Positions 9,539 through 18,249 of a DNA stretch of 64,000 bases are shown here, one piece after another. The stretch's first letter is position 1. Each line of letters opens with the position of its first letter. The translations under genes were made by a program, and so were the position numbers. Location of the stretch: contig NZ_JABBNC010000009.1 of assembly GCF_012933445.1 (NCBI RefSeq), forward strand, positions 1-64,000. The letters run 5' to 3'. The notes beneath the pieces are model-generated. The model searched no databases. It saw nothing but the letters and a program-made list of their open reading frames with translations, and was not told the origin of the DNA. This stretch comes from Actinoplanes sp. TBRC 11911. GTDB lineage: Bacteria > Actinomycetota > Actinomycetes > Mycobacteriales > Micromonosporaceae.

Positions 9539-9865
9539 CTACCTTGCTGGGTCGTGACGGGGCATCGGAGCCTCGTCATCGGTCGTTCCGCGCGGCTTTA
9601 CGACCGTACGGATGTGCTCGGCCAGCAGCCCGGTGTCAGCAACACCGGAGAGGCGCAACGCCCGCCCGAAGGCACGGCGTCGCTCCGCCAGCGCGAAGCA
9701 GGCCGGATCAGGATGCAGGTGCGCTCCCCGGCCCGGCAGTCGGCGGCTCGGATCGGGCAGAAGCCTAAGGTCCCCGCCCGCAACGAACCGAATCAACTCG
9801 GAGGCCGGCGCGCGTAAGCGGCAACCGACACACATCCGCATGGGAGCGTGCGTCGGGCCGACCAT
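9539..9865 (-). CDS. ylxR: YlxR family (DUF448) RNA-binding protein
   Basis: A small protein of the YlxR fold, identified by RMCVGCRLRAPASELIRFV near its start, plus the GRGAHLHPDPACF and RRRAFGRALR blocks. YlxR is encoded between nusA and infB in most Gram-positive bacteria, as here; a role in RNA binding or regulation of RNase P and global transcription has been proposed in other species. The frame stays open upstream into nusA, so I chose ATG 9865. A GTG at 9868 is equally possible, and GAGGAG lies about 8 bp before it. Confidence 0.9.
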   Translation of the reverse strand: MVGPTHAPMRMCVGCRLRAPASELIRFVAGGDLRLLPDPSRRLPGRGAHLHPDPACFALAERRRAFGRALRLSGVADTGLLAEHIRTVVKPRGTTDDEAPMPRHDPAR

Positions 9866-9905
9866 CACAAAGTCTACTCCTCGTGCGTCGGTGGCGCTTA
9901 TCCGG

Positions 9906-10931
9906 TCAGCTTCCCGCCTCGGCCGCATCACGGTCCGAACGGTCCGTAACGCCGGCGGGCTCATTATCGGGACGAATGTCGATACGCCACCCGGTCAGGC
10001 GGGCGGCAAGGCGGGCGTTCTGCCCTTCCCGGCCGATCGCCAGGGACAGCTGGAAGTCCGGAACGGTCACCCGCGCGGTGCGGGTGCCGGCGTCCACGAC
10101 CTCGACACGCAGGGCCTTCGCCGGCGAGAGGGCATTTCCGACGAACTGCGCGGGATCCTCCGAGTAATCGATGATGTCGATCTTCTCGCCGTGCAGCTCG
10201 CTCATCACCGCCCGGACCCGCTGGCCCATCGGGCCGATACAGGCGCCCTTGGCGTTCACGCCAGGCACCGTCGAGTGGACCGCGATCTTGGTACGGTGAC
10301 CTGCCTCACGCGCGATGGCGGCGATCTCCACGGTCCCGTCCGCGATCTCCGGCACCTCGAGGGCGAACAGCTTTTTCACCAGCGCCGGGTGCGAGCGCGA
10401 CAGGGTGACCTGCGGGCCGCGGAAGCCCTTGGCGACGTGCACCACGATGGCCCGGATCCGGGCGCCGTGCTCGTACGACTCCCCGGGCACCTGCTCGGAC
10501 TGCGGGAGAACGGCCTCGATCTTGCCGAGGTCGACGATCACGATGCCCTTCTCAGCCCGCGCCGCGTCCGCCTGCACGATGCCGGTGACCAGGTCACCGT
10601 CGCGCCCGGCGTACTCACCGAAGTGCTGCTCGTCGGTCGCCTCCCGCAGCCGCTGCAGGATGACCTGCTTGGCGGTCATGGCGGCGATCCGGCCGAAGTC
10701 GTGCGGAGTGTCGTCCCACTCCCGTACCACCGTGCCGTCGGCGTCGAGTTCCTGCGCCAGCACCGAGGCCACGCCGGTCTTCCGGTCGATCTCCACGCGC
10801 GCGTGGTTCTGCGCGCCCTCGGTATGCCGGTAGGCCGTCAGCAGCGCGGTCTCGATCGCCGCGAGGATCGTCTCGAACGGGATCTCCCGCTCGCGCTCCA
10901 GGGCGCGCAGCGCCGCGAGGTCGATATTCAT
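9906..10931 (-). CDS. nusA: Transcription termination/antitermination factor NusA
   Basis: Binds RNA polymerase and modulates pausing, termination and antitermination. The 341-residue protein has the N-terminal polymerase-binding domain ([20 protein letters not shown]), an S1 domain in the middle, and two KH domains with [14 protein letters not shown] and [19 protein letters not shown]. It lacks the C-terminal acidic repeats of proteobacterial NusA, as usual in actinobacteria. Its ATG overlaps the rimP stop (ATGA). Confidence 0.97.
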   Translation of the reverse strand: MNIDLAALRALEREREIPFETILAAIETALLTAYRHTEGAQNHARVEIDRKTGVASVLAQELDADGTVVREWDDTPHDFGRIAAMTAKQVILQRLREATDEQHFGEYAGRDGDLVTGIVQADAARAEKGIVIVDLGKIEAVLPQSEQVPGESYEHGARIRAIVVHVAKGFRGPQVTLSRSHPALVKKLFALEVPEIADGTVEIAAIAREAGHRTKIAVHSTVPGVNAKGACIGPMGQRVRAVMSELHGEKIDIIDYSEDPAQFVGNALSPAKALRVEVVDAGTRTARVTVPDFQLSLAIGREGQNARLAARLTGWRIDIRPDNEPAGVTDRSDRDAAEAGS

Positions 10932-11539
10932 GCCCCGCCCTCCCCTTCGTGGTCGTCGTCGTCCAGTTCGTCGTCCTCGTCGCCGAAATCGGCCTCGTCC
11001 ATCCGCTTGAACTCGATCTGCACCTTGCCGGGACCGAGCTCACCGAACGTCAGGGACCGCGGCGTGCCATCCACGTCGAGGACGACACCGTCGTCGTCGA
11101 CGTCGATGACCCGGCCGGTCAGACCGTTCACCGTGACCAGACGGGTACGGTTGCGCCGCCAATGCCGTGGCTGGGTCAGCGGCCGGTCCACGCCCGGCGA
11201 ACCGACCTCCAGCTGGTACTCCCCGGGGAGCACCTCGTCGCCGTTCTCCTCAGCTTCGTCGAGCGCCGTGGAGATCTCCCGGGAGACCACGGCCACGTCG
11301 TCCAGGTTGATGCCCCCGTCGGTGTCCACCAGCACGCGGACCACGAACCGGCGGCCGGCCCGCGAGACGCCGACCTCCTCCAGGTCGTAGCCCACCTCGG
11401 TCACCACGGGCTCGATGACGGAGCGGACACGGGCCCGGGCCGCCACCAGGTCGATGCGAGGCGCGGCGGGAACCCGCGGCTCTTGGCTCGAACCCGGGCG
11501 GTGGGCAGGTCGGCCACCGGCACGACCACGCTGCGTCAT
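10928..11539 (-). CDS. rimP: Ribosome maturation factor RimP
   Basis: Needed for 30S subunit assembly. The conserved RimP core (residues about 30-170) includes [18 protein letters not shown], the [20 protein letters not shown] block and [27 protein letters not shown] strongly acidic tail ([14 protein letters not shown]) follows, longer than in most homologues. It is the first gene of the nusA-infB operon, translationally coupled to nusA. The divergent lipoprotein gene starts 160 bp away, so this interval should hold promoters for both. Confidence 0.95.
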   Translation of the reverse strand: MTQRGRAGGRPAHRPGSSQEPRVPAAPRIDLVAARARVRSVIEPVVTEVGYDLEEVGVSRAGRRFVVRVLVDTDGGINLDDVAVVSREISTALDEAEENGDEVLPGEYQLEVGSPGVDRPLTQPRHWRRNRTRLVTVNGLTGRVIDVDDDGVVLDVDGTPRSLTFGELGPGKVQIEFKRMDEADFGDEDDELDDDDHEGEGGA

Positions 11540-11699
11540 CGAACTGGACCTTTCTTGAGATTTCTTTGCAAACGACTCTATGCCGCCGGGCTAAAGCCCC
11601 GCGGCTGACGCAGAGCGTAACGCGCGGACTGCGGGGTCGCTCCACCGCCGCACCGATCGAGCCCGCCGTGCGCCAATAGTGTGTACTGGCCCGGTGCGG

Positions 11700-12173
11700 A
11701 TGAGTGGTCTGGGACACAGTCGCCGGCGATTACTGGTGGTGTCGGGAGCGGGATTCGGTGCCGCGGCACTGACCGGCTGCGCGCTCTTCGGCGGCGATCC
11801 GGAGCCGCCCAAGGCCCCCGACCCGCTGCAACCGCTGCTGGACGAGGCCGTCGCGCTCGCCGCGGCGTACGACCGGGTGACGGTGACCCAGCCCGGCCTG
11901 TCCGGACGCCTCGCCCCGCTCGCCGACGATCACCGCGCGCACGCCGCCGAACTCGCCCGGGTGATCGGCGCGGCCTTGCCCTCCGCCCCGGCGCCGGGCG
12001 GCAGCGAGCCGGCCGCGAGCCAGGCGAACGCCGCGGTCACCGACCTGCGCAAGGCCGAGCAGGCCGCCCAGAAGACCGCGACCGCCGCCTGCCGCCAGGC
12101 GCCCGGCGAACGCGTCGCGCTGGTCGGCTCGATCGCCGCCTGCCGGGCCACCCACGTCGAGGCGCTGCGATGA
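11700..12173 (+). CDS. Putative Tat-type lipoprotein, function unknown
   Basis: A 157-residue protein with an N-terminal twin-arginine signal (HSRRRLLVVSGAGFGAAAL) ending in the lipobox LTGC, so it is probably exported folded and lipidated at the outer face of the membrane. The mature part is helical and Ala-rich, with no known catalytic motif. It overlaps the following ferritin-like gene by 4 bp (ATGA), and the two are very likely made together. A GTG six bases upstream is an alternative start. From memory, the same pairing occurs in other Micromonosporaceae and Streptomyces; the role is unknown. Confidence 0.75.
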   Translation: MSGLGHSRRRLLVVSGAGFGAAALTGCALFGGDPEPPKAPDPLQPLLDEAVALAAAYDRVTVTQPGLSGRLAPLADDHRAHAAELARVIGAALPSAPAPGGSEPAASQANAAVTDLRKAEQAAQKTATAACRQAPGERVALVGSIAACRATHVEALR

Positions 12174-12586
12174 ACGAACAACTCACGGCAGCGTTGGCCG
12201 CGGAGGAGGCGGCGATCTACGCGTACGGGGTCATCGGGGTGAATTTCGACAGCGACGGCGACCGGACCGAAGCGCGCTCCGCCGAGCAGGCCCACCGGCA
12301 GCGCCGCGACTACCTCGTCACCACCCTGACCGACCCGCCCGCGTCCCCCGCCGGGTACGAGCTGCCGTTCCCGGTCACCGACCGTGCCGACGCCCTCCGG
12401 CTGGCCATCCAGGTCGAGGACGGCGTGGCGCAGGCGTGGCGGCCGGTCCTGCCGGTCACCACGAACGCCGACCGCGGCACCGCACTCGCCGCGATGGTCG
12501 ACGCCGCGGTCCGCGCCACCCGCTGGCGCCGATCAGCCGGCGTCACCCCGGTGACACTCCCGTTCCCAGGGCGGCCGCAAAGCTAG
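12170..12586 (+). CDS. Ferritin-like domain protein (DUF4439)
   Basis: A 138-residue protein of the DUF4439 ferritin-like family, recognised from LTAALAAEEAAIYAYGVIG followed by a helical segment rich in Glu/His/Arg (RSAEQAHRQRRDYL). Ferritin-like four-helix bundles often bind di-iron, but the full ligand set is not evident here, so metal binding is only possible. It is coupled to the lipoprotein gene. Its stop codon falls inside the first copy of a 21-bp repeat, and it converges with a CCC1/VIT1 metal transporter. Confidence 0.75.
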   Translation: MNEQLTAALAAEEAAIYAYGVIGVNFDSDGDRTEARSAEQAHRQRRDYLVTTLTDPPASPAGYELPFPVTDRADALRLAIQVEDGVAQAWRPVLPVTTNADRGTALAAMVDAAVRATRWRRSAGVTPVTLPFPGRPQS

Positions 12587-12629
12587 CAAGGGCGGCCGCC
12601 GAGCTATCAAGGGCGGCCGCGGAGCTAGG
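12569..12629. repeat. 21-bp repeat, three copies, carrying the stops of two convergent genes
   Basis: GGGCGGCCGC begins at 12569, 12590 and 12611 (period 21) and each copy continues to AGCTA. Copy 1 supplies the TAG of the plus-strand ferritin-like gene (12584-12586). Copy 3 supplies the TAG of the minus-strand transporter (12625-12627). Both stops lie in AGCTAG, and CTAG is normally scarce in high-GC genomes. Confidence 0.9.
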
Positions 12630-13314
12630 CGGCGGCGATCAACACCCCTATCCCGTACGTGGCCGCGGCCGCCAGCCCGCCCAGCGCGAGCTGCCGCAAC
12701 CCGCTCACCGGCCAGGGCCGCGCCGTGAACCGCCCGACGACGGCGCCCGCCACGAACAGCCCGACCCCGCCGACGGCCAGCGCCAGCCACAGACTGTCCG
12801 CCCCGGCCAGATAGCTGATCAGCGGAATCAGCGCGCCCACCGCGAAGCACACGAACGACGACCAGGCCGCCACCCACGGGCTCGGCAGCTCGTCCGGCAC
12901 CACGCCCAGCTCTTCCTGGGCGTGCACCCGCAGCGCCTGCTCCGGATCGGCCTTGAGCACGTCGGCCACCTGCCGGGCCAGCTCGACCGGCAGCCCGCGG
13001 GCGGTCCACGTCGCGACCAGCTCGGCGGCCTCCCCCTCCGGGTTGACGGTCAGCTCGTGGCGTTCCTTGGCCAGCTCGGCCGCGACCTGCGCGTTCTGGG
13101 TGCTGACGCTGGTGTACTCGCCGATGCCCATGGAGATCGCGCCGGCCACCAGCCCGGCCACCCCGCTGAGGATCAGCGTGTGCCGGTCGACCCCGCCGCC
13201 GCCCACCCCGGCGATCAGCGCGATGTTGGTGACCAGCCCGTCCATCGCGCCGAAGGTGGCGGCTCGCAGCCAGCCGCCGGAGACATCCGCGTGGTGATGC
13301 TCGTTGACCGTCAC
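12625..13314 (-). CDS. CCC1/VIT1-family iron/manganese transporter
   Basis: A 229-residue membrane protein of the vacuolar iron transporter family, which moves Fe2+ or Mn2+ across membranes. Family features are [19 protein letters not shown] in helix 1, [15 protein letters not shown] after helix 2, the long charged cytoplasmic helix region (residues about 70-140), and three C-terminal hydrophobic segments. The start codon is a GTG that overlaps the map stop (GTGA), so it is translationally coupled to map. Position beside a ferritin-like gene suggests metal handling, but the metal and direction of transport are inferred from the family only. Confidence 0.88.
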   Translation of the reverse strand: MTVNEHHHADVSGGWLRAATFGAMDGLVTNIALIAGVGGGGVDRHTLILSGVAGLVAGAISMGIGEYTSVSTQNAQVAAELAKERHELTVNPEGEAAELVATWTARGLPVELARQVADVLKADPEQALRVHAQEELGVVPDELPSPWVAAWSSFVCFAVGALIPLISYLAGADSLWLALAVGGVGLFVAGAVVGRFTARPWPVSGLRQLALGGLAAAATYGIGVLIAAA

Positions 13315-14168
13315 GGGAGGGTAAGGATCTCGCTCCCGTCCTCGGTCACCACCAAGGTGTGCTCGAACTGGGCGGTCCATTCGCGGTCCTTGGTGACCAC
13401 GGTCCAGCCGTCCTTCCAGACCTCGTACTCGTACGTGCCGAGGGTGATCATGGGCTCGATCGTGAAGGTCATCCCGACCTCCATGATCGTGTCGAGCCGC
13501 GGGTTGTCGTAGTGCGGGATGTAGAGCCCGGAGTGGAACGTCTCGGCGATGCCGTGCCCGGTGAAGTCGCGGACCACGCCATAACCGAAGCGCCGCGCGT
13601 ACGCCTCGATGACCCGCCCGATCGCGTTGATGGGCCGGCCCGGCGCCACCGCCCGGATGCCCCGCATCATCGCCTCGTGGGTGCGCTCGACCAGCAGCCG
13701 GGCCTCCTCGCTGACGTCGCCGACCAGGAACGTCGCGTCGGTGTCGCCGTGCACCCCGTTCAGGTAGGCGGTGACGTCGACGTTGATGATGTCGCCGTCC
13801 GCCAGCACCGTCGAGTCCGGGATGCCGTGGCAGATCACCTCGTTCAGCGAGGTGCAGCACGACTTCGGGAAGCCCTTGTAGCCCAGGGTCGACGGGTACG
13901 CCCCGTGGTCGAGCAGGAACTCGTGAACCACCTTGTCGATCTCGTCGGTGGTCACGCCCGGCTTGCAGTGCTCGCCCGCCAGCTGGGTCGCCTGCGCCGC
14001 GATCCGCCCGGCGATCCGCATCTTCTCGATGGTCTCGGCGGTCTGCACGTGCGAGCCGCGCCACTCTTTCGGGCGCTTCTTGCCGACGTACTCGGGGCGG
14101 ACGATCTGCGCCGGGACCGCCCGAGCGGGCGATTGCTTTCCCGGTGCCAGGGGGGCACGAACGGTCAT
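13311..14168 (-). CDS. map: Type I methionine aminopeptidase
   Basis: Removes the initiator methionine from nascent proteins. The 285-residue enzyme shows the metal-ligand signature in order: [19 protein letters not shown] (two Asp), [11 protein letters not shown] (His), TIEPMI (Glu) and [11 protein letters not shown] (Glu). An N-terminal extension of about 40 residues before the catalytic domain is typical of the actinobacterial MapB-type enzymes. It is coupled to the downstream transporter gene by a 4-bp overlap. Confidence 0.96.
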   Translation of the reverse strand: MTVRAPLAPGKQSPARAVPAQIVRPEYVGKKRPKEWRGSHVQTAETIEKMRIAGRIAAQATQLAGEHCKPGVTTDEIDKVVHEFLLDHGAYPSTLGYKGFPKSCCTSLNEVICHGIPDSTVLADGDIINVDVTAYLNGVHGDTDATFLVGDVSEEARLLVERTHEAMMRGIRAVAPGRPINAIGRVIEAYARRFGYGVVRDFTGHGIAETFHSGLYIPHYDNPRLDTIMEVGMTFTIEPMITLGTYEYEVWKDGWTVVTKDREWTAQFEHTLVVTEDGSEILTLP

Positions 14169-14289
14169 AGCCCCAGCCTATCGCCGTGCGGCGACGCGAC
14201 CGCCGGGGTGGCCCACGACGTCATAACGGCTCTGCCGCCCTTGATGCCCGGTTCTTGCCGCACCTCAACCCCTGTGTAATCGTGTTGAC

Positions 14290-14601
14290 GTGGATCAAGA
14301 GGGGCCGGACCCGAACTTCTCGGCAACCGGGGTGGTGGCCGACGATCGCGTCGTCGTGACGGTGACCGGTGAGGTCGACATGTCCACGGCCGAGGCCATG
14401 TTCGTGGCCTCGACCAAGGTCCCTGTCTCAGCCGCCACTCTGGACCTGCGCGCGGTCACCTTCTTCGACTCCGCGGCGATCCACGCGCTGCTGCGGCTCG
14501 CCGAGCGTTACGGCGCCGAGCTGACCGTCCTGCCGTCCCCGCAGGTCCGCCGGGTCCTGGAGATCTCCGGGCTGTCCACCCAGCCCTGGCTGAGCGACTA
14601 G
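14290..14601 (+). CDS. STAS-domain anti-anti-sigma factor-like protein
   Basis: A 103-residue STAS protein beginning at GTG. The core GEVDMSTAEA and LDLRAVTFFDSAAIHALL correspond to the anti-anti-sigma fold. In typical family members the last motif reads DS(S/T)G. Here the serine at residue 61, the likely phosphorylation site, is kept, but the next two residues are Ala-Ala. It probably binds an RsbW-like kinase and releases a sigma factor or other partner. The obvious candidate partner is the convergent multidomain protein, which ends in an RsbW-like kinase domain and contains a PP2C phosphatase; their stop codons overlap. Confidence 0.85.
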   Translation: MDQEGPDPNFSATGVVADDRVVVTVTGEVDMSTAEAMFVASTKVPVSAATLDLRAVTFFDSAAIHALLRLAERYGAELTVLPSPQVRRVLEISGLSTQPWLSD

Positions 14602-17600
14602 CGGGACAACAATCGCCGCAACGTCACCACGGTGCCGTCCTCGGCACGCGCCACCGACAGCTCCGCAAGCGCCCCGATCAACGCCAGCCCACGCCCCCGG
14701 AACCCGGCGGACGACGAGGGCCGCCAATGCCCGGTGTCGCGCACGCTGACCACCACGGCGTCCTCGTCCAGCGACGCCTCGACCGTGATCGACGCCTCGG
14801 CCGGGTCGACCGGGTGCTCGATCGCGTTCGCGGCCGCCTCGGACACCGCCACCGTGAGGTCGAACACGTCGTTCTCCGGCACCCCGTTGCTGACCAGGAA
14901 GTCCTGCAGCCGGCGGCGCAGCACGCTCAGCCGGGTCGGCTCGGCGGGCAGCCGCAGCACGAACTCGCGCGGCTCGGTGACCTGCAGCGCGAGCAGCGCG
15001 ATGTCGTCCCGGCGGGGCCGCCGCGCCGCCTTCGCCAGCAACGTGTCCAGCAGGTCCTCGATGTGGTCCATCGGCTTGGACACGTCCGCGGTCAGCTCGG
15101 TGAGACCGGTGTCGATGCCGGTACGGCGGTCCTCCACCAGGCCGTCGGTGAACAGCAGCAACCGGCTGCCCGGCGCCAGTTCGCCGGCCCGCGTCGGATA
15201 CTCGGCCTCGGCCAGCGCGCCGACCGGCGGACCGAGCGCGGCCGAGTACAGGAACGTGCCCATCCCGCCCGGCTCGACCACGATCGGCGGCGGGTGCCCG
15301 GCCGACGAGTAGTGCAGCTCGCGGGTGCGCGGATCGAAGCGCACGCACACCACCGTCGCGAACTGCTGCCGCCCGAGGTTGTCCACCAGCCGGTTCAGCC
15401 GGGTCAGCGCCTCGCCACAGTCAAAACCCTCCAAGATGTACGCCCGCAGCGCGTTCCGTAGCTGGCCCATGCCCGCCGCGGCCTGCACGCCCTTGCCGAC
15501 CACGTCCCCGATCACCAGATAGAGCTGGTCGTCCGGGGAGAGGATCACGTCGTACCAGTCGCCGCCGACCTCGGCCTCGCTGCTGCCCGGCAGATAGCGA
15601 CCGGCCACGATCGCGCCGGGGACCCGGGGCAGCGACTGCGGCAGCAGGCTGTGCTGCAGCGTGCTGGCGATGCGGTGCTCGGCCTCGTAGAGCCGCGCGT
15701 TCTCCAGGCGCAGCCCGATCAGACGGGCGAGCTGGATCAGCACCGCGGGCTCCGGCGGCCCGTGCTGCCCGTCCCAGACCCGCAGCTCGCCGACCGTGGC
15801 GCCGGACGTGTCGGGCAGCGGCATCACGACGTCCGGGGTGGCCGACGGCTCGGCGCCGCCGTCCACTTCGGCGCGCGCCCCGGGCGCGGTGACCACCACC
15901 CGGCCGGCCGAGGTCATCGCGAGCACGTGCCGGGCCGCGACGTCGAGCACCTCGCCGGTGGTGCGCACGGTGCTGACCGCGGCGGCCGCGTCGACCAGGC
16001 CGCGCAGCCGGGCGATGGTCTGCCGGCGGGCCTGGCCGAGGTCGAGGTTGGCGCGGACCCGGGCGATCAGGTCGCGCGACGAGAACGGCTTGATCAGATA
16101 GTCGTCGGCGCCCGCGGTCAGGCCCTCGATCGAGGCCTCCTCGCCGGCCCGGGCGGACAGCACGACGATCGGCACGTCCCGCGTGCGGTCGTCGGCGCGC
16201 AGCGCGGCGATCAGGCCGAAGCCGTCCAGGCGCGGCATCATCACGTCGGTCAGCACCAGGTCGAAATGCTGCTCCCGGGCCAGGTCCAGGGCGTCCCGGC
16301 CGTCCACCGCGGTGGTCACGTCCCACTGCGGGCGCAACAGCCGGGCCACGTGGTCGCGCAGATCGGCGTTGTCGTCGACGAGCAGGATCCGGCCCCGGTG
16401 CCCGGCCGTGACCGGCACCGCGAGGGCCGGGCTGTCGCCCCAGTGCTCGGCCTCGGCCACCCACAGGCGGGCGTCGACCTCCGGGACGACGGGCCCGGCC
16501 GCCTCGATGATCCGCTCGGACGGCAGATGTCCGGTGCCGAACGGGATGCGCACCGTGAAGACGCTGCCGTGGTCCACCTCGCTGTCCAGATCCACCGAGC
16601 CGCCGTGCAGTTCGGCGAGCTCGCGGACCAGCGCCAGGCCGATCCCGGTGCCTTCGTGGCTGCGCGACCAGGCGCCGGCGACGCGGTGGAAACGGTCGAA
16701 GAGACGCTCCCGCTCCTGCACCGGGACGCCGGCGCCGGTGTCGGTGACGGTGAGGACCGCGTTGCCGTTCTCGGCGAAGATCCGCATCGTGATCCGGCCG
16801 GTGCGGGTGAACTTGACCGCGTTGGAGAGCAGGTTGAAGACGATCTTCTCCCACATCTCCCGGTCCACGTACACCGGCGCGGGCAGCGGCGGCGTCTCGA
16901 CCACGAGTTCCAGACCGGCGCGTTCGGCCGCGGCGCGGAAGGCACTGGCCAGCCGCGCGGTGTAGTCGGCGAGGTCGGTGGGCCGGTACGCGGGGTGCAG
17001 GCGGCCGGACTCCATCCGGGAGAAGTCGAGGACCGTGTTGACCAGCTTGAGCAGGCGCAGCCCGTTGTTGTGCACGGGACGCAACCGATCACGCAGGTCG
17101 CTCGGCAGCGCGGGGTCGTCGAGCAGGTCCTCCACCGGACCGAGGATCAGCGTCAGCGGCGTACGGAATTCGTGGCTGACGTTGGAGAAGAAGTTGGTCT
17201 TGGCCTGATTCAGCGCGGCGAGCGCGGCGGCCCGCGAGCGTTCCTGGTCGTACGCCTGCTGGTTGGCCACCGCCCGGGAGATCTGCGCGGCCGCGAGTTC
17301 CAGGAAGTCGCGGTAGCCGCCGCCGAGCGCGAGATAGCGGCTCACCCCGAGCACCAGCGCGCCGACCGTGCTCACCCCGACGCCGATCGGAAAGATCAGG
17401 GCCTCCGGCGCGGCGGCGGACGGCGGATCGGTCACCTCGCGCAGCGCCACCCGGCCGGGCCGCCCGCTGCGGATCACCTCGCGGGCCGCCGCCGGAGCGG
17501 CCTCCTCGTCCAGGTACAGCGCCGCGTACGGCACGTCCGCCGTGTTCTCGCCCAGCACCGCGTGCGTCTCGGCCACCAGGGCGTCCTGGTCGACCGAGTC

Positions 17601-18140
17601 GGCCAGCCGCGAGCCCAGCGCGCTCAGCGTGCCCACCCGGCGTTCGCCGAGCACCCGCCCGGTGGTGTCGGTGACGATGCACAGGATGCCGCCGACCTCG
17701 CCGGAAGCGTCCCGGATCGGGTCGTACGAGATGTCGAAGTACGCCTCTTCGAGGAAGCCGTGCCGGGTCAGCATGAACGGGAAGTCGGCGGCCCAGAACG
17801 CCTCGTCGTCGGCGCGCACGCCGTCGAACAGCTCCTGCAGCACGCCCCACGTCTCGTTCCACATCTCGCGGCCGGGACGGCCCAGGTGCGCGGGGTGCTT
17901 GCTGCCCAGGGCCCGGATGTACGCGTCGTTGTAGAGCGCGCAGTACTCCGGCCCCCAGAACAGGACGATCTGGGCGCGCGAGGCCAGCATGGTCGCGACC
18001 GCCTGGCCCAACTCGGGCGGCCAGCCGGCGGGCGGCCCCATCGGCGTGGCGTCCCAGTCGAGCTCGCGCATCCGGCGGCCCATCTCGCCGCCGCGGTCGA
18101 ACGCGGTGCTCAGCTGGGCCGGAAGGACGCCTGAGCCCAT
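14598..18140 (-). CDS. Hybrid sensor kinase / receiver / SpoIIE phosphatase / RsbW-like protein
   Basis: A 1180-residue signalling protein without transmembrane segments. Domains in order: PAS-like (about 45-165), GAF (about 170-300), HisKA with FFSNVSHEFRTPLTLILGP (His near 322), HATPase_c (about 420-530), a receiver with RILLVDDNADLR and phosphoacceptor Asp in LTDVMMPRLDG (near 632), GAF (about 700-810), PP2C/SpoIIE phosphatase containing EVGGDWYDVI and GDVVGKGVQAA (about 830-1035), and an RsbW-like ATPase (about 1050-1180). It combines two-component sensing with a complete partner-switch module. The neighbouring STAS protein is the likely substrate. The sensed signal is unknown. Confidence 0.9.
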   Translation of the reverse strand: MGSGVLPAQLSTAFDRGGEMGRRMRELDWDATPMGPPAGWPPELGQAVATMLASRAQIVLFWGPEYCALYNDAYIRALGSKHPAHLGRPGREMWNETWGVLQELFDGVRADDEAFWAADFPFMLTRHGFLEEAYFDISYDPIRDASGEVGGILCIVTDTTGRVLGERRVGTLSALGSRLADSVDQDALVAETHAVLGENTADVPYAALYLDEEAAPAAAREVIRSGRPGRVALREVTDPPSAAAPEALIFPIGVGVSTVGALVLGVSRYLALGGGYRDFLELAAAQISRAVANQQAYDQERSRAAALAALNQAKTNFFSNVSHEFRTPLTLILGPVEDLLDDPALPSDLRDRLRPVHNNGLRLLKLVNTVLDFSRMESGRLHPAYRPTDLADYTARLASAFRAAAERAGLELVVETPPLPAPVYVDREMWEKIVFNLLSNAVKFTRTGRITMRIFAENGNAVLTVTDTGAGVPVQERERLFDRFHRVAGAWSRSHEGTGIGLALVRELAELHGGSVDLDSEVDHGSVFTVRIPFGTGHLPSERIIEAAGPVVPEVDARLWVAEAEHWGDSPALAVPVTAGHRGRILLVDDNADLRDHVARLLRPQWDVTTAVDGRDALDLAREQHFDLVLTDVMMPRLDGFGLIAALRADDRTRDVPIVVLSARAGEEASIEGLTAGADDYLIKPFSSRDLIARVRANLDLGQARRQTIARLRGLVDAAAAVSTVRTTGEVLDVAARHVLAMTSAGRVVVTAPGARAEVDGGAEPSATPDVVMPLPDTSGATVGELRVWDGQHGPPEPAVLIQLARLIGLRLENARLYEAEHRIASTLQHSLLPQSLPRVPGAIVAGRYLPGSSEAEVGGDWYDVILSPDDQLYLVIGDVVGKGVQAAAGMGQLRNALRAYILEGFDCGEALTRLNRLVDNLGRQQFATVVCVRFDPRTRELHYSSAGHPPPIVVEPGGMGTFLYSAALGPPVGALAEAEYPTRAGELAPGSRLLLFTDGLVEDRRTGIDTGLTELTADVSKPMDHIEDLLDTLLAKAARRPRRDDIALLALQVTEPREFVLRLPAEPTRLSVLRRRLQDFLVSNGVPENDVFDLTVAVSEAAANAIEHPVDPAEASITVEASLDEDAVVVSVRDTGHWRPSSSAGFRGRGLALIGALAELSVARAEDGTVVTLRRLLSR

Positions 18141-18249
18141 CGGTCCTCCCCGCGGTTCAACCGGCCGGCGACAGCGCGACCGGTCCGGTTGTGCACGGTA
18201 ACACCGTGCGCATCGCCTTTCAGCGTTCCTCCCTCGCCGGGGTCACGCG

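Noticed and set aside
7555..9768. Very long plus-strand open frame (737 codons) over infB.
   Set aside because: It is the antisense of the Gly/Pro-rich IF-2 linker, giving Thr/Ala/Gly runs; infB motifs on the other strand are unambiguous.
15651..18134. Plus-strand open frame of 827 codons opposite the hybrid kinase.
   Set aside because: Arg/Gly/His-rich composition without domains; typical antisense shadow in high-GC DNA.
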